From Cystobacter fuscus (GTDB taxonomy: Bacteria > Myxococcota > Myxococcia > Myxococcales > Myxococcaceae), in contig NZ_CP022098.1 in assembly GCF_002305875.1 (NCBI RefSeq), forward strand, positions 1,364,001 through 1,428,000: DNA of 64,000 bases, in the 5' to 3' direction. The translations under genes and the position numbers were made by a program. This document shows positions 23,616-32,430 of the stretch, piece after piece. Numbering within the stretch: the stretch's first letter is position 1; every line of letters starts with the position of its first letter. Under the pieces are notes generated by a model that saw nothing but the letters and a program-made list of their open reading frames with translations, did not search any database and was not told the DNA's origin.

Positions 23616-25895
23616 ATGTACGTCCGTTCGCTGACCATCCAGAACCTTCGCAGCTTCGAGTCGGTGGAACTGCCGCTGTGTCATCCGGGTGATGGGGCCC
23701 CACCCGCCCCCACGGGCGTGCCGTACCTGGACAACGTCACGTTGCTGCTCGGCAGCAACGGGTCGGGCAAGACGAGCGTGCTCCGGGCCGTGGCGCTGAG
23801 CACCCTCGCGCCCGTCCTCGCCATGGGATCGGGCTACGTCCCCTATGCGCTGGTCCGGAGGGTCAAGGGTCGTCCCTCCGAAGCGAGGGTGAAGGCCCAC
23901 GTCGTCCTGCATGACCAGGATGGGCTGGGGGAGGGGAAGGAGGAGGAGATCGCGGCCACCCTCGTGGCTCCGCCCCGTGGCTACACGGATCGTTTCCTGA
24001 TCGAGAGCAAGCCGCCGTCATGGCACATCCGTCTCTGGGACGAAGAGTCTCCTGCCTTCCTGGTGCTGGGCTATGGCGCGACGCGCCGGGTGGAGACGGG
24101 GGCGGGCAGCGTGGAGGGCCGCGCCAAGGAGCGCATCCTTCGCTACCGCAGGGTGGCGGGGCTCTTCGAGGAGCACATGACGCTCATGCCCCTGGCGGCC
24201 TGGTTGCCGCAGGTGGCGCGCAAGGACAAGAAGCGGCACCAGGAGATCGTGAACTTGATGAATGAGCTCCTCCCCGAGGGCACGAAGATGCTCGGGAAGT
24301 GGGAGGATCGCGAGGATCCGGAGAGCCTGTTTCAGCGGGGCGGTTCCGTGTTGCCCTTCCCCGCGCTCTCCGATGGCTACCGGGCGTTCCTTTGCTGGGT
24401 TGGGGATGTGTTGTACCACCTTCATCTGATTTGCAAGAAAGGTCAGCGGCTGGTGGATATGCGGGGGGTTGTGCTCGTGGATGAGGTGGATCTGCACCTT
24501 CATCCAGAGTGGCAGCGCCACCTGGTTCCCAGTCTGTCGCGTGCGTTTCCTCGGCTCCAGTTCGTCCTGACCTCGCACAGTCCGCTCGTCGTGAGCACAC
24601 TCTCCTCCCAGAACGTGCTCCTGCTGGAGGAGCGTGAACGGGCAGGTGGTGTGACGGCCACGGAGGTGCTGCGACCCGGCGAGGAACTCTACGGCTTGAG
24701 CGCGGATCAGATCCTCACGAGCCAGTCTTTCGGGCTCGAGTCCTCACGGGACGAGCGCTTCTTCGAGCGGCTCAAGGATGTGGCGGACAAAGCCCGTGAG
24801 GGCGGTGCAGAGGATGCACTGCGTTTCATGCGGATGGTTGCGGGAGGGGCTGTGGCGGGAGATGCTCCGGTGTCTGAACTCCCAGGTCGCGAACTTCTGA
24901 TTCTTCGAGGCCATAAAGCCAGGGTAGCTGAGGTGGCGTGGGACCCAACAGGCCGCAGGGTGGCCAGTGCATCCTGGGACGAGACGGTGCGAGTGTGGGA
25001 CGGGGAGACGGGCCGGGAGTTGTCGGTCCTGCAAGGTCATGAAGAAGCGGTGGTTGGCGTGGCGTGGGACCCAACAGGCCGCAGGGTAGCCAGTGCCTCC
25101 TGGGACAAGACGGTGCGGGTGTGGAACGGGGAAACGGGCCGGGAGTTGTCGGTCCTGCAAGGTCATGAAGAAGCGGTGGTTGGCGTGGCGTGGGACCCAA
25201 CAGGCCGCAGGGTGGCCAGTGCCTCTGGGGACAAGACGGTGCGGGTGTGGGACGGGGAAACGGGCCGGGAGTTGTCGGTCCTGCGGGGCCATGAGGACAA
25301 AGTGATTGGTGTGGCGTGGGACCCAGCAGGCCGCAGGGTGGCCAGTGCCTCCGTGGACAAGACGGTGCGGGTGTGGGACGGGGAAACGGGCCGGGAGTTG
25401 TCGGTCCTGCAAGGTCATGAAGAAGCGGTGGTTGGCGTGGCGTGGGACCCAACAGGCCGCAGGGTGGCCAGTGCCTCCTGGGACAAGACGGTGCGGGTGT
25501 GGGACGGGGAAACGGGCCGGGAGTTGTCGGTCCTGCGAGGCCATGAGAACAGAGTGATTGGTGTGGCGTGGGACCCAGCAGGCCGCAGGGTGGCCAGTGC
25601 CTCCGTGGACAAGACGGTGCGGGTGTGGGACGGGGAGACGGGCCGGGAGTTGTCGGTCCTGCGAGGCCATGAGGACGCGGTGGTTGGCATGGCGTGGGAT
25701 CCAACAAGTCTCAGGGTGGCCAGAGCCTCCAGCGACGAGACGGTACGAGTATGGGAGAGCAACTCGAAACCAGGAGTTCTCAAGCCACAAAAGCAATCTG
25801 CAAAAAAATCGTCCGTGAGAAAGCCTGCCTCAAGAACGTCGACGAAGAACGCGAAAGCCCAACGCAAGGCTTCCCATCGACCGGGCCGGAAGTGA
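23616..25895 (+). CDS. ABC-type ATPase fused to a seven-blade WD40 propeller (Septu PtuA-like)
   Basis: A 759-residue protein. The N-terminal ATPase has Walker A at residues 46-53 (GSNGSGKT), a signature-like LSDGYR at 251-256, Walker B with catalytic acid at 285-297 (VVLVDEVDLHLHP) and a switch His in TSHSP at 319-323. This is the arrangement of overcoming-lysogenisation/PtuA-type and other defence ATPases. Residues 427-720 are seven WD40 repeats of exactly 42 residues, most nearly identical, enough for one closed propeller. A Lys/Arg/Ser-rich tail of about 40 residues follows and could touch nucleic acid. ATG 23616 has GGAGG five bases upstream. The next gene, an HNH nuclease, starts three bases after the stop. 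ATPase plus HNH is the Septu layout; a WD40 fusion is not part of the PtuA I know. The propeller may sense a phage protein or act as an assembly scaffold (inference). Confidence 0.85.
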   Translation: MYVRSLTIQNLRSFESVELPLCHPGDGAPPAPTGVPYLDNVTLLLGSNGSGKTSVLRAVALSTLAPVLAMGSGYVPYALVRRVKGRPSEARVKAHVVLHDQDGLGEGKEEEIAATLVAPPRGYTDRFLIESKPPSWHIRLWDEESPAFLVLGYGATRRVETGAGSVEGRAKERILRYRRVAGLFEEHMTLMPLAAWLPQVARKDKKRHQEIVNLMNELLPEGTKMLGKWEDREDPESLFQRGGSVLPFPALSDGYRAFLCWVGDVLYHLHLICKKGQRLVDMRGVVLVDEVDLHLHPEWQRHLVPSLSRAFPRLQFVLTSHSPLVVSTLSSQNVLLLEERERAGGVTATEVLRPGEELYGLSADQILTSQSFGLESSRDERFFERLKDVADKAREGGAEDALRFMRMVAGGAVAGDAPVSELPGRELLILRGHKARVAEVAWDPTGRRVASASWDETVRVWDGETGRELSVLQGHEEAVVGVAWDPTGRRVASASWDKTVRVWNGETGRELSVLQGHEEAVVGVAWDPTGRRVASASGDKTVRVWDGETGRELSVLRGHEDKVIGVAWDPAGRRVASASVDKTVRVWDGETGRELSVLQGHEEAVVGVAWDPTGRRVASASWDKTVRVWDGETGRELSVLRGHENRVIGVAWDPAGRRVASASVDKTVRVWDGETGRELSVLRGHEDAVVGMAWDPTSLRVARASSDETVRVWESNSKPGVLKPQKQSAKKSSVRKPASRTSTKNAKAQRKASHRPGRK
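24894..25775 (+). repeat. Seven tandem 126-bp coding repeats (WD40 blades)
   Basis: Seven units of 126 bp encode blades beginning L(S/L)(V/I)L(R/Q)GH and ending VRVWDGETGRE. Units 2, 3 and 5 are almost identical in DNA, including synonymous sites; so are units 4 and 6. Units 1 and 7 are the most diverged. Variation between units falls mainly after GH (EEAVVG, EDKVIG, ENRVIG, EDAVVG) and at the A-S-x-D position (W, G, V or S). Such identity implies recent duplication or ongoing gene conversion. Confidence 0.92.
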
Positions 25896-25898
25896 CCG

Positions 25899-26804
25899 AT
25901 GATCCGAATTCCTGTTACTCCCCTGGAACTGGTCCGTCTCATCGATCAGGAAGTTCCGGGCTGGGGTGAGCGCGCAGCGAAGCAAACGCAGCAAGTACGA
26001 AAGCAGAAGCGTTTCTCTGGTGAAGGCATCTGGAGTGAGGTGAAAGGCATCTACATGGCGCTGCAGCATCACAAATGCGCCTACTGCGAGCGCCCCATGG
26101 CCGAGGGTGAGCATGCGAACATTGAGTACGATGTCGAGCACTTCCGGCCGAAGAGTCGTGTCATGCCCTGGCCCGATGAGAAGACCGCCAAGGAACTTCG
26201 TATCCGGTACAAGGTTCGCAGCGGAAAACCCAAGGGCTATCCACTGCTCGCGCATGACCCGCATAACTACGTTGTCACCTGTAAGGTTTGCAATTCGCCT
26301 CTCAAGGCCGACCACTTCCCCATCGACGGCGAGCCCTCGGATGCGGGCAGTGACATCGCGAAGCTGAATGCGGAGGAAAAGCCACTGCTCATCTTCCCGC
26401 TCGGCATGGAGGATCCCTCTCCCGATGAACTCATCACCTTCGAGGGCATCCTCCCCGTGCCGACGAAGCGCGGAGGCCATGACCGGAAACGAGCGCAGGT
26501 GACCATCGACTTCTTCCGGCTGCATCTTCGGACCGAGCTGCGAGATGCGCGGGCCCATCTCTTGGTGATGCTGTGGGAGAAGCTCGAGCGAGCGAAGAGC
26601 GGGACACCGGAGCAGCGCCAGCGTGCCAGGGAAGTGCTCGCGGCGGCGCGCGGGAGCCACTTCCCTCACTCCAGATGCGCTCGTGCCTTCCTCGACCTGT
26701 ACGAGCGCGATCCCGCGAAAGCAAAGGACTACTACCTGGCGGCTCATGAGTTGGTGGTTCGCAAGGAACCTGGTTTGTACGGCCGCGGTACACCCCGTTC
26801 CTGA
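25899..26804 (+). CDS. HNH endonuclease, PtuB/TIGR02646-like
   Basis: A 301-residue protein. The core is KCAYCERPM (first CxxC), a beta-hairpin, then YDVEHFRPKS (HNH catalytic His with its preceding acid), and NYVVTCKVCNSPLKADHFP with the second CxxC and the Asn. This spacing matches the HNH nucleases of Septu systems and of retron-associated effectors as I know them. The C-terminal half is helical (DFFRLHLRTELRDARAHLLV). ATG 25899 lies three bases after the ATPase stop, so the two genes form one operon. The likely role is nicking or cutting nucleic acid when released or activated by the ATPase during phage infection. That is inference from the family and the context. Confidence 0.85.
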   Translation: MIRIPVTPLELVRLIDQEVPGWGERAAKQTQQVRKQKRFSGEGIWSEVKGIYMALQHHKCAYCERPMAEGEHANIEYDVEHFRPKSRVMPWPDEKTAKELRIRYKVRSGKPKGYPLLAHDPHNYVVTCKVCNSPLKADHFPIDGEPSDAGSDIAKLNAEEKPLLIFPLGMEDPSPDELITFEGILPVPTKRGGHDRKRAQVTIDFFRLHLRTELRDARAHLLVMLWEKLERAKSGTPEQRQRAREVLAAARGSHFPHSRCARAFLDLYERDPAKAKDYYLAAHELVVRKEPGLYGRGTPRS

Positions 26805-26881
26805 TGCGTTCTCTCCATGGGAACCCTCCGACAGCAAACTCCCATACAGAGCAGCACAGACCAGGAACTCAATCATACGTC

Positions 26882-27685
26882 CTACTGCACCTCGAGTTCA
26901 TGATCCCAGTTGGTCAACAGCCAGATGAGATCTCCGGGCCGTGCGGCGGAGACCCGCTCGAAGAACCATGAGTCGAGTGTGGTGAGGCGCTCGCGCTGGA
27001 AGTCAGGATCGGCCACCCGTTTCCAGTGCTTCAACTTGTCGGCATGCGCGAGGGCTCGCGGCATTTCCCGGAAGATGGCTTCGATGCAATCCTCTCGTGT
27101 GGCCCGTTCCATGCGCTCCGCGGCCATGGCCAGGCGCTCGTGCACGGAAGCGTCTCCCTCCGGGCACCAGGCATCCATGGCCCAGTCGTAGGCGGCCACC
27201 ATCAGTTCTTCCAGCGTGTGTGCCATTCCCACTTTCTTGAAGAGATAGCGCGCGCACTGAAGCGGTTCCCAGAAGCGCAGCACCGCTTGGAGGCGCTTCG
27301 CCGTTCGCGTCGCACTCACCGGGCCCATCTGGGCCAGCGCGAAGTAGAGCGCACCCCAGGCTGTCTCCAGGAAGAAGGCCTCACAGGCATCTCTCGTGGG
27401 TAACGTGTTCTGCTGATCCACGGTATCGAGCAGCGCGTCCATGACATTCGACACCATGTGCAGCCGCCAGGCTGGGCGCTCGTGCTGGATGTCCACCACA
27501 TCGTGCGCCACCAACACCTCGCCTGGAGGGACTTCCACCATCTGCCGAGGAGCGGGGACGGTTCCCTCCACTCGGTACTGCTCACCACACCGCAGACCCT
27601 CTCTCCTCGCCTTCTGCTGTACCGAGCGAAAGGTGCCGTGCAGGAATGACGGCAGTTGCAGCGCAGCGGTCTGTTCATGCCTCAT
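26882..27685 (-). CDS. Hypothetical protein, helix-rich
   Basis: A 267-residue protein with no signal peptide or membrane segment. The N-terminal part has FRSVQQKARREGLRCGEQYRV and VAHDVVDIQHERPAWRLHMV; the rest is mainly helical (LAMAAERMERATREDCIEAIF, ALAHADKLKHWKRVADPDFQ). The ATG at 27685 is the first start after a downstream-facing gap from the membrane gene at 27702. It converges on the nuclease gene, with 77 bases between them. I do not recognise the family. A part in the neighbouring defence module is possible but nothing in the sequence shows it. Confidence 0.6.
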   Translation of the reverse strand: MRHEQTAALQLPSFLHGTFRSVQQKARREGLRCGEQYRVEGTVPAPRQMVEVPPGEVLVAHDVVDIQHERPAWRLHMVSNVMDALLDTVDQQNTLPTRDACEAFFLETAWGALYFALAQMGPVSATRTAKRLQAVLRFWEPLQCARYLFKKVGMAHTLEELMVAAYDWAMDAWCPEGDASVHERLAMAAERMERATREDCIEAIFREMPRALAHADKLKHWKRVADPDFQRERLTTLDSWFFERVSAARPGDLIWLLTNWDHELEVQ

Positions 27686-27701
27686 GGAGCGCGCAGGGAC
27701 T

Positions 27702-28115
27702 TCAGTCCGGAGGCAGCATCGGCGGATCCCGCGGTTCCGGAGGTGGCGTGGTCCAGGCCCAGTAGAGCAGGGTGCCGAGCACGCCCGCCCAGGGCACATA
27801 GGGCACTCCCGCGAGCACTCCCTCCATGCACAGGTGGATGCGGCACTCGGGCCGGTCGAGCGTGGAGCACGCGCCCAGCAGCAGCGGCGCATGGCTCGTG
27901 ATGAACCCCATGCCGAGCCCGCGCACCACATCCCCGCGCACCCACCGACGTGTGAGCACCCGCCACAAGCTGGGCAGCAGCACGAGCGTTGCGAGCGCGG
28001 CCAACACTCCCCGTTCATGACGCGCCGCGGTGGCCATCAACAACACGCCCAGTGCGAGCAGCATGGGCGTCCACGGTGGGGTCCGATCTTCCTGGGGGCT
28101 GTCGGGAGCGGACAT
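27702..28115 (-). CDS. Small membrane protein of unknown function
   Basis: A 137-residue protein with about four hydrophobic segments (MLLALGVLLMATAARH, VLAALATLVLLPSLW, LGMGFITSHAPLLLGACS, VPWAGVLGTLLYWAW). ATG 28115 is chosen over the longer frame because it removes a basic, non-conserved leader. It lies 16 bases upstream of the gene at 26882-27685 and is probably in one transcription unit with it. Confidence 0.6.
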   Translation of the reverse strand: MSAPDSPQEDRTPPWTPMLLALGVLLMATAARHERGVLAALATLVLLPSLWRVLTRRWVRGDVVRGLGMGFITSHAPLLLGACSTLDRPECRIHLCMEGVLAGVPYVPWAGVLGTLLYWAWTTPPPEPRDPPMLPPD

Positions 28116-28391
28116 GGTGGGCGGCTCAACAATCACAGGTGGATGTGCGTGACGCGGGTTGTCACGTCCTCGACGGCTTCCCACTCCAGGTGAGGACCCC
28201 CGGTTGTTGCTCGCGCGGAGGATGGGCTAGCTTCATCGTACTCGAAAGGTGGGTTGCTGGCGGGACGGGCTCGCTCCGTTCCGGCCTCAATGGGCAGGCT
28301 CCGGTGCTCGCTCCTCGGAGGAGTGCCGGTGGATGCAGGCGAGTGTTCATGAGGTAACATTCGCCAGGTCTGGGGGGGAGGGAGATCGCGG

Positions 28392-28994
28392 ATGATGGTG
28401 GATGCGCAACAAGCGGAGCCCCCCAAGGTCGCGGCCATCATGTTCACGGACATGGTGGAGCTGAGCACCGAGGCTCGTCGGGACGAGTCGCTCAACAACG
28501 AATTGCGCGAGGAGCATGGACGGCTCGTGCGCAGCCTGCTGTCTGGTCATGGTGGGCGGGAGATCAAGCGGCTGGAGGATGGTTTTCTCGTCGAGTTCGA
28601 TGAGGCGCTTCCGGCGGTGGCCTGCGCGCTGGAGTTGCAGTCGGCGCTGAACGCTCGCAATGAGTGCGTGCCGGACGAGCGTCGGGTGCAGCTGCGCATC
28701 GGCATCCACCTGGGCTCGGTGGTGCACCAGGATGGAGACGTGTTCGGCGAGGGCGTCAACCTGGCCGCCCGCCTGGAGTCGCTCGCGCGGCCCGGGACGC
28801 TCTATGTCAGTGAGCCGGTGGCGCGGCAGATGCGTGGCCTCCAGGTCGAGGCCTCCATGGTGCGCCTGGGCCGGAGCGACTTGAAGAAGATCCGCCTGCC
28901 GGTGCCCGTCTATCGGATTGATCCGCCCGTGCGCCGCTCGCGCTCGTGGGTGGAGCGTCTGCGCGGGCTGTTGCCCAGCCGCGCCCGAAGCTGA
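28392..28994 (+). CDS. Class III adenylate/guanylate cyclase domain protein
   Basis: A 200-residue stand-alone cyclase domain. It has the first metal Asp in IMFTDMVE, the second in KRLEDGFLVEF, and the substrate and transition-state region IGIHLGSVVHQDGDVFGEGVN followed by LAARLESLARPG. The usual G-D-G of the second metal loop is E-D-G here, but the Asp remains. The C-terminus is basic (RRSRSWVERLRGLLPSRAR). It probably makes cAMP or cGMP as a homodimer; specificity is not clear from sequence. Start ATG 28392 (or 28395) follows GGGAGGGAG. The 276 bases upstream show no gene. Confidence 0.85.
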   Translation: MMVDAQQAEPPKVAAIMFTDMVELSTEARRDESLNNELREEHGRLVRSLLSGHGGREIKRLEDGFLVEFDEALPAVACALELQSALNARNECVPDERRVQLRIGIHLGSVVHQDGDVFGEGVNLAARLESLARPGTLYVSEPVARQMRGLQVEASMVRLGRSDLKKIRLPVPVYRIDPPVRRSRSWVERLRGLLPSRARS

Positions 28995-29033
28995 GCCCTC
29001 GCGCGGGCGGACGGGGCGCTAAGGTGCGCCCCC

Positions 29034-29684
29034 ATGACCGCTCTCACCCTCGTCGTCGGCTCGAAGAACTACTCCTCCTGGTCGTTGAGGCCCTATCTCG
29101 CGCTCGCCCACACCGGGCAGCCCTTCCGCGAGGTGCTGATCCCCCTGGACCAGCCGAACACGGCCAGCGACATCATGAAGTACTCGCCCAGTGGGCGGGT
29201 GCCGGCGCTCCAGCATGGCGAGCTGGTGATCTGGGATTCGCTGGCCATCTGCGAGTACCTCGCGGAGCAGTTCCCGGAGGCGAGGCTGTGGCCCCAGGCG
29301 CGCGAGGTGCGGGCCGTGGCGCGGGCCGTCACCGCGGAGATGCACTCGGGGTTCGCCACGCTGCGCACCCACATGAACATGGACATGAGCGCTCGCAAGC
29401 CGGGACAGGGGCGCGCCCCGGGAGTCGCCGAGGACATCGCGCGCATCACCTCCCTGTGGAAGGACTGCCGCTCGCGCTTCGGACAGGGCGGGCCGTTCCT
29501 CTTCGGGGCCTTCAGCATCGCGGACGCCTTCTACGCGCCCGTCGTCTCGCGCTTCGTCACCTATGACGTGGAGCTGGACGCGGTGGGCGCCGCCTACCGG
29601 GACGCGGTGCTCGCCCTGCCGGCGATGAAGGCCTGGACGGAGGCCGCCCGTCACGAGCCGCCCCTGGCGCGCTACGCGAAGTAG
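29034..29684 (+). CDS. Glutathione S-transferase family protein
   Basis: A 216-residue GST. The N-terminal thioredoxin-like domain has GSKNYSSWSLRPYLALA, which supplies the active-site Ser/Tyr region, the cis-Pro in GRVPALQ, and DSLAICEYLAEQFP for glutathione contact. The C-terminal helical domain ends with GAFSIADAFYAPVVSRFVTY. This resembles the bacterial group with an SNYS motif. It converges on the HAD gene, only six bases away. Confidence 0.9.
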   Translation: MTALTLVVGSKNYSSWSLRPYLALAHTGQPFREVLIPLDQPNTASDIMKYSPSGRVPALQHGELVIWDSLAICEYLAEQFPEARLWPQAREVRAVARAVTAEMHSGFATLRTHMNMDMSARKPGQGRAPGVAEDIARITSLWKDCRSRFGQGGPFLFGAFSIADAFYAPVVSRFVTYDVELDAVGAAYRDAVLALPAMKAWTEAARHEPPLARYAK

Positions 29685-29690
29685 TGCCCG

Positions 29691-30293
29691 CTACAGCCCG
29701 AGCGCCCGCAGCTGCGCGTCGAAGGCGGCGGCGGTGGTGAAGACGTGGCCCCTGAGGCCCACGGCGTTCGCCGCCTCGACATACGCGGGCACGTCGTCGA
29801 AGAAGGCGGCCTCGTGGGGCGCGCAACCCGCGTGCCGCAGGGCCTCCTGGTAGATGGAGGGCTCGGGCTTCACGAGCCCCACCTCGCAGCTGAGCACCAG
29901 GTGGTCGAACCGCTCGAGGATGGGCAGCCGGGGCCGAAGCCACTCCACGTGCAGCACGTTGGTGTTGGACAGCAGCACCAGCTTCACCCGCCCCACGAGT
30001 CCCTCCACCCGGGGCAGCACCGCCTCGTGAATCGTGAAGTGGCAGTTCCACAGGGCGTTGAACTCGTCCAGGGGCAGGTCCACCCCGAGCGCCCCGCACA
30101 CGTCGCTCCGGATGCCCTCGGCGTCGAGCTGTCCCCGGTTGGCCGCCGTCCAGCCCGCGCCGGACAGCCGGCGCTCGGCCTCCTGGGCATTCAGCCCCGC
30201 GCGCTCTCCCAGACGTCGGAAGAGCAGGGCGTTGTCGTGGAAGGCGAGGACGTTGCCGAGATCCAGGATGACCGCGTGGAGGCGTGGGGACAT
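29691..30293 (-). CDS. HAD-superfamily phosphatase, YihX-like
   Basis: A 200-residue haloacid-dehalogenase-fold hydrolase. Motif I is VILDLGNVL with nucleophile Asp, motif II Ser in LLSNTN, motif III Lys in GLVKPEPSIY and motif IV Asp pair in FFDDVPAYVEAA. The helical cap after motif I fits the subfamily that dephosphorylates sugar phosphates such as glucose 1-phosphate. The substrate is not certain. ATG 30293 is the first start; it lies 25 bases downstream of the chemoreceptor stop on the same strand. Confidence 0.88.
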   Translation of the reverse strand: MSPRLHAVILDLGNVLAFHDNALLFRRLGERAGLNAQEAERRLSGAGWTAANRGQLDAEGIRSDVCGALGVDLPLDEFNALWNCHFTIHEAVLPRVEGLVGRVKLVLLSNTNVLHVEWLRPRLPILERFDHLVLSCEVGLVKPEPSIYQEALRHAGCAPHEAAFFDDVPAYVEAANAVGLRGHVFTTAAAFDAQLRALGL

Positions 30294-30318
30294 GGCCCGC
30301 CTCGTACCATCGCGGCGG

Positions 30319-32220
30319 CTACACGCGGTAGCTGCTCGCCACCTTCTCCATCTGCTGGGCCACGTCACGCAGCTCGCCCGTGACGCGCTGGGTGGCCTGG
30401 AGTCCCAACATGGTCTCGTGCATCAGGCTGGACATGTCCGTGAGCGCGTTGAAGATCTCCTGGATGCCCGCGTTCTGCTGATTCACGGCGTTGGCGATCT
30501 GCCGCACGGCCATCATGTTGTCCTGCACGATGCCGCTGAGGGCCTGGATGCTGTCGCCACTGCTGCGCACCTGGGCGAGGCCGCTGTCCATGCGCTTCTG
30601 GCCCTGCTCGCTCAGCTCCACCGTCTTGAGGATGGACTGGGTGATGTCCTCCAGGAGCGAGCCCACCTGATCGGTGGAGTGGATGGACTGGTTGGCGAGC
30701 GTGCGGATCTCCTTGGCCACGATGCCAAAGCCCTTGCCGTGCTCGCCGGAGCGCACCGCCTCGATGGCCGCGTTGAGCGCGAGCATGTTGGAGCGGTCCG
30801 CGAGCCCCTTGACCGTCAGGGTGATGCCGCCGATGCGCTGGGCGCGCTCGTTGAGCTGGCCGATCTGCACCGACATCTCGTCGACCTGCTCGCGCAGGGT
30901 CTGAAAGCCGCTCATGCTCTCGGTGAGGGCGCGCACGCCGCCCCTGCCCAGCTCCTCGGCGCGCGTGGCCACCTGGAGCACCGCCCCGGCCCGCTCCGCG
31001 GCCAGGAGCGACGTCTGCTTGATTTCCTGGGCCGTCACCTGCGTCTGCTGCAGCGCCGCCGCCTGGCGGGTGATGTTGCTCTCCTCCTGTTCGGCGGCGC
31101 GCGTCAGCTCGGCCACGGTGTCGGTGAGCACGCGCGTGCCCCGCTGGAGGCTGTCCGTCGTCTCGCGCAGCTTCTCCACCAGTTGCAGGAAGGACTCGGC
31201 CAGCTCGCCCACCTCGTCACGCGAGTGCACCTCGGGCTTCTGGGCGAGGTCTCCCGTGCGCACGATGTGGCGCACCACCTGGTGGAGCTGGACGATGGGC
31301 CGGGTGATGGTGCGTCCGAGCACCAGGGCGCACATGCTCACGAGCGCGCCGACGACGAGCAGGTTCAACAGGAAGGCCAGGCGCATCTGGGTGACGGGGG
31401 CATAGACCTCCGCGGGATCCGCCATCGCCACGAAGTGCCAGCCGTCCCCCACGTCCCGGAGCCAATCGTCATCGATGGCCTCGGCGGTGACCGCATCCGG
31501 CACGTTCCAGGCCTCCTGGCCTCGCGAGTTGAACAGCACGGTGCCCGAGGCGGAGCGCACCTCCAGGGCGAAGCTGTTGTTCTTGCGAGCGCGGGCGCGC
31601 GCCAGCGCCGCCTTCACCACCTCGCCCACCTGTCCCCAGTCATACGCCGCGAGCAGCACGCCCAGCCGACGTCCGTTGCTGGGGTCCAGCACGGGCGCCG
31701 CCAGGTGCAGCACCGGCATGTTGAAGATGGGATCCTCGCGCGTGAGCGTCGCGCTGGTGAACTGGCCCTGCTGGGCGGCCCTGAACCAGACGGACCCGCG
31801 CACGGTCTCGCCCTGGTCCTGGAACGAATTGAGCAGCTCCGGCGTGCTCGCGGACACCGCGCGGCCCTCGTCGGTGAAGAGCACCAGTCCCGCGAAGGTG
31901 TTGTAGTGCGATTGCAGACGGATGAGCACCTCGTCGCCCTGCTCGGGCCTGCCCGTGCGCAGCGCCTCGCGCAGCAGCGCGTCCTCGGCCCAGCTGCGCA
32001 CGCTCGCCTCTCGCTCCACCAGGGTCGCCTCGACCAGATCCTTCAGCCCCTCGGCCTCGATGCGCAGCATCTCGTGCACCTGCGCCTTCATCACCCACTG
32101 GGTGGAAAGCACCCCCCCCAGGGACGTCACGCCGAGTGGAATGAGGGCCAGCAGGGTGACGTATAAGGTCAGCCGACCGCGCAGCTTGAGGTTGAGGGAG
32201 TCGATCAGGGGAACTCGCAT
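30319..32220 (-). CDS. Methyl-accepting chemotaxis protein
   Basis: A 633-residue transmembrane receptor. It has a first helix (LTLYVTLLALIPLGVTSLGG), a periplasmic dCache-like ligand domain of about 230 residues, a second helix (LAFLLNLLVVGALVSMCAL) and a HAMP domain (TITRPIVQLHQVVRHIVRTGD). The cytoplasmic coiled coil has the hairpin tip LADRSNMLALNAAIEAVRSG then GFGIVAKEIRTLANQS, which binds CheA and CheW. No che genes are nearby. The ligand is unknown. It stands alone on the minus strand, with 210 gene-free bases upstream of it. Confidence 0.93.
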   Translation of the reverse strand: MRVPLIDSLNLKLRGRLTLYVTLLALIPLGVTSLGGVLSTQWVMKAQVHEMLRIEAEGLKDLVEATLVEREASVRSWAEDALLREALRTGRPEQGDEVLIRLQSHYNTFAGLVLFTDEGRAVSASTPELLNSFQDQGETVRGSVWFRAAQQGQFTSATLTREDPIFNMPVLHLAAPVLDPSNGRRLGVLLAAYDWGQVGEVVKAALARARARKNNSFALEVRSASGTVLFNSRGQEAWNVPDAVTAEAIDDDWLRDVGDGWHFVAMADPAEVYAPVTQMRLAFLLNLLVVGALVSMCALVLGRTITRPIVQLHQVVRHIVRTGDLAQKPEVHSRDEVGELAESFLQLVEKLRETTDSLQRGTRVLTDTVAELTRAAEQEESNITRQAAALQQTQVTAQEIKQTSLLAAERAGAVLQVATRAEELGRGGVRALTESMSGFQTLREQVDEMSVQIGQLNERAQRIGGITLTVKGLADRSNMLALNAAIEAVRSGEHGKGFGIVAKEIRTLANQSIHSTDQVGSLLEDITQSILKTVELSEQGQKRMDSGLAQVRSSGDSIQALSGIVQDNMMAVRQIANAVNQQNAGIQEIFNALTDMSSLMHETMLGLQATQRVTGELRDVAQQMEKVASSYRV

Positions 32221-32430
32221 GAATCTCGGAACCTTCGTGCGGGGAAGGGGCCGGTGCTTCCGGCCTCAAAGGAACACCCCACTCCCCGTGTACCACGGAG
32301 TCCGCTCCGCCTTCCCAACCAGTTGCCCCCCTGGTTGCCTGGGAGGGGGGGCTGAAGCCGCGACAGCTCCGAAAACCCCTCGTCCCCCCGGGCCCCTGTC
32401 CCGGCATGTGCCGCTCGGTTGCCTCCCCTG

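Noticed and set aside
24744-25796. Regular 126-bp spaced repeats that could be taken for a CRISPR-like or satellite array, and a 350-codon antisense frame over them
   Set aside because: The repeats are in frame, code for WD40 blades and have no unique spacers; the antisense frame simply mirrors the repeats.
30034-32166. A 710-codon plus-strand frame opposite the chemoreceptor
   Set aside because: His/Leu/Arg-rich shadow of the chemoreceptor gene with no family features.
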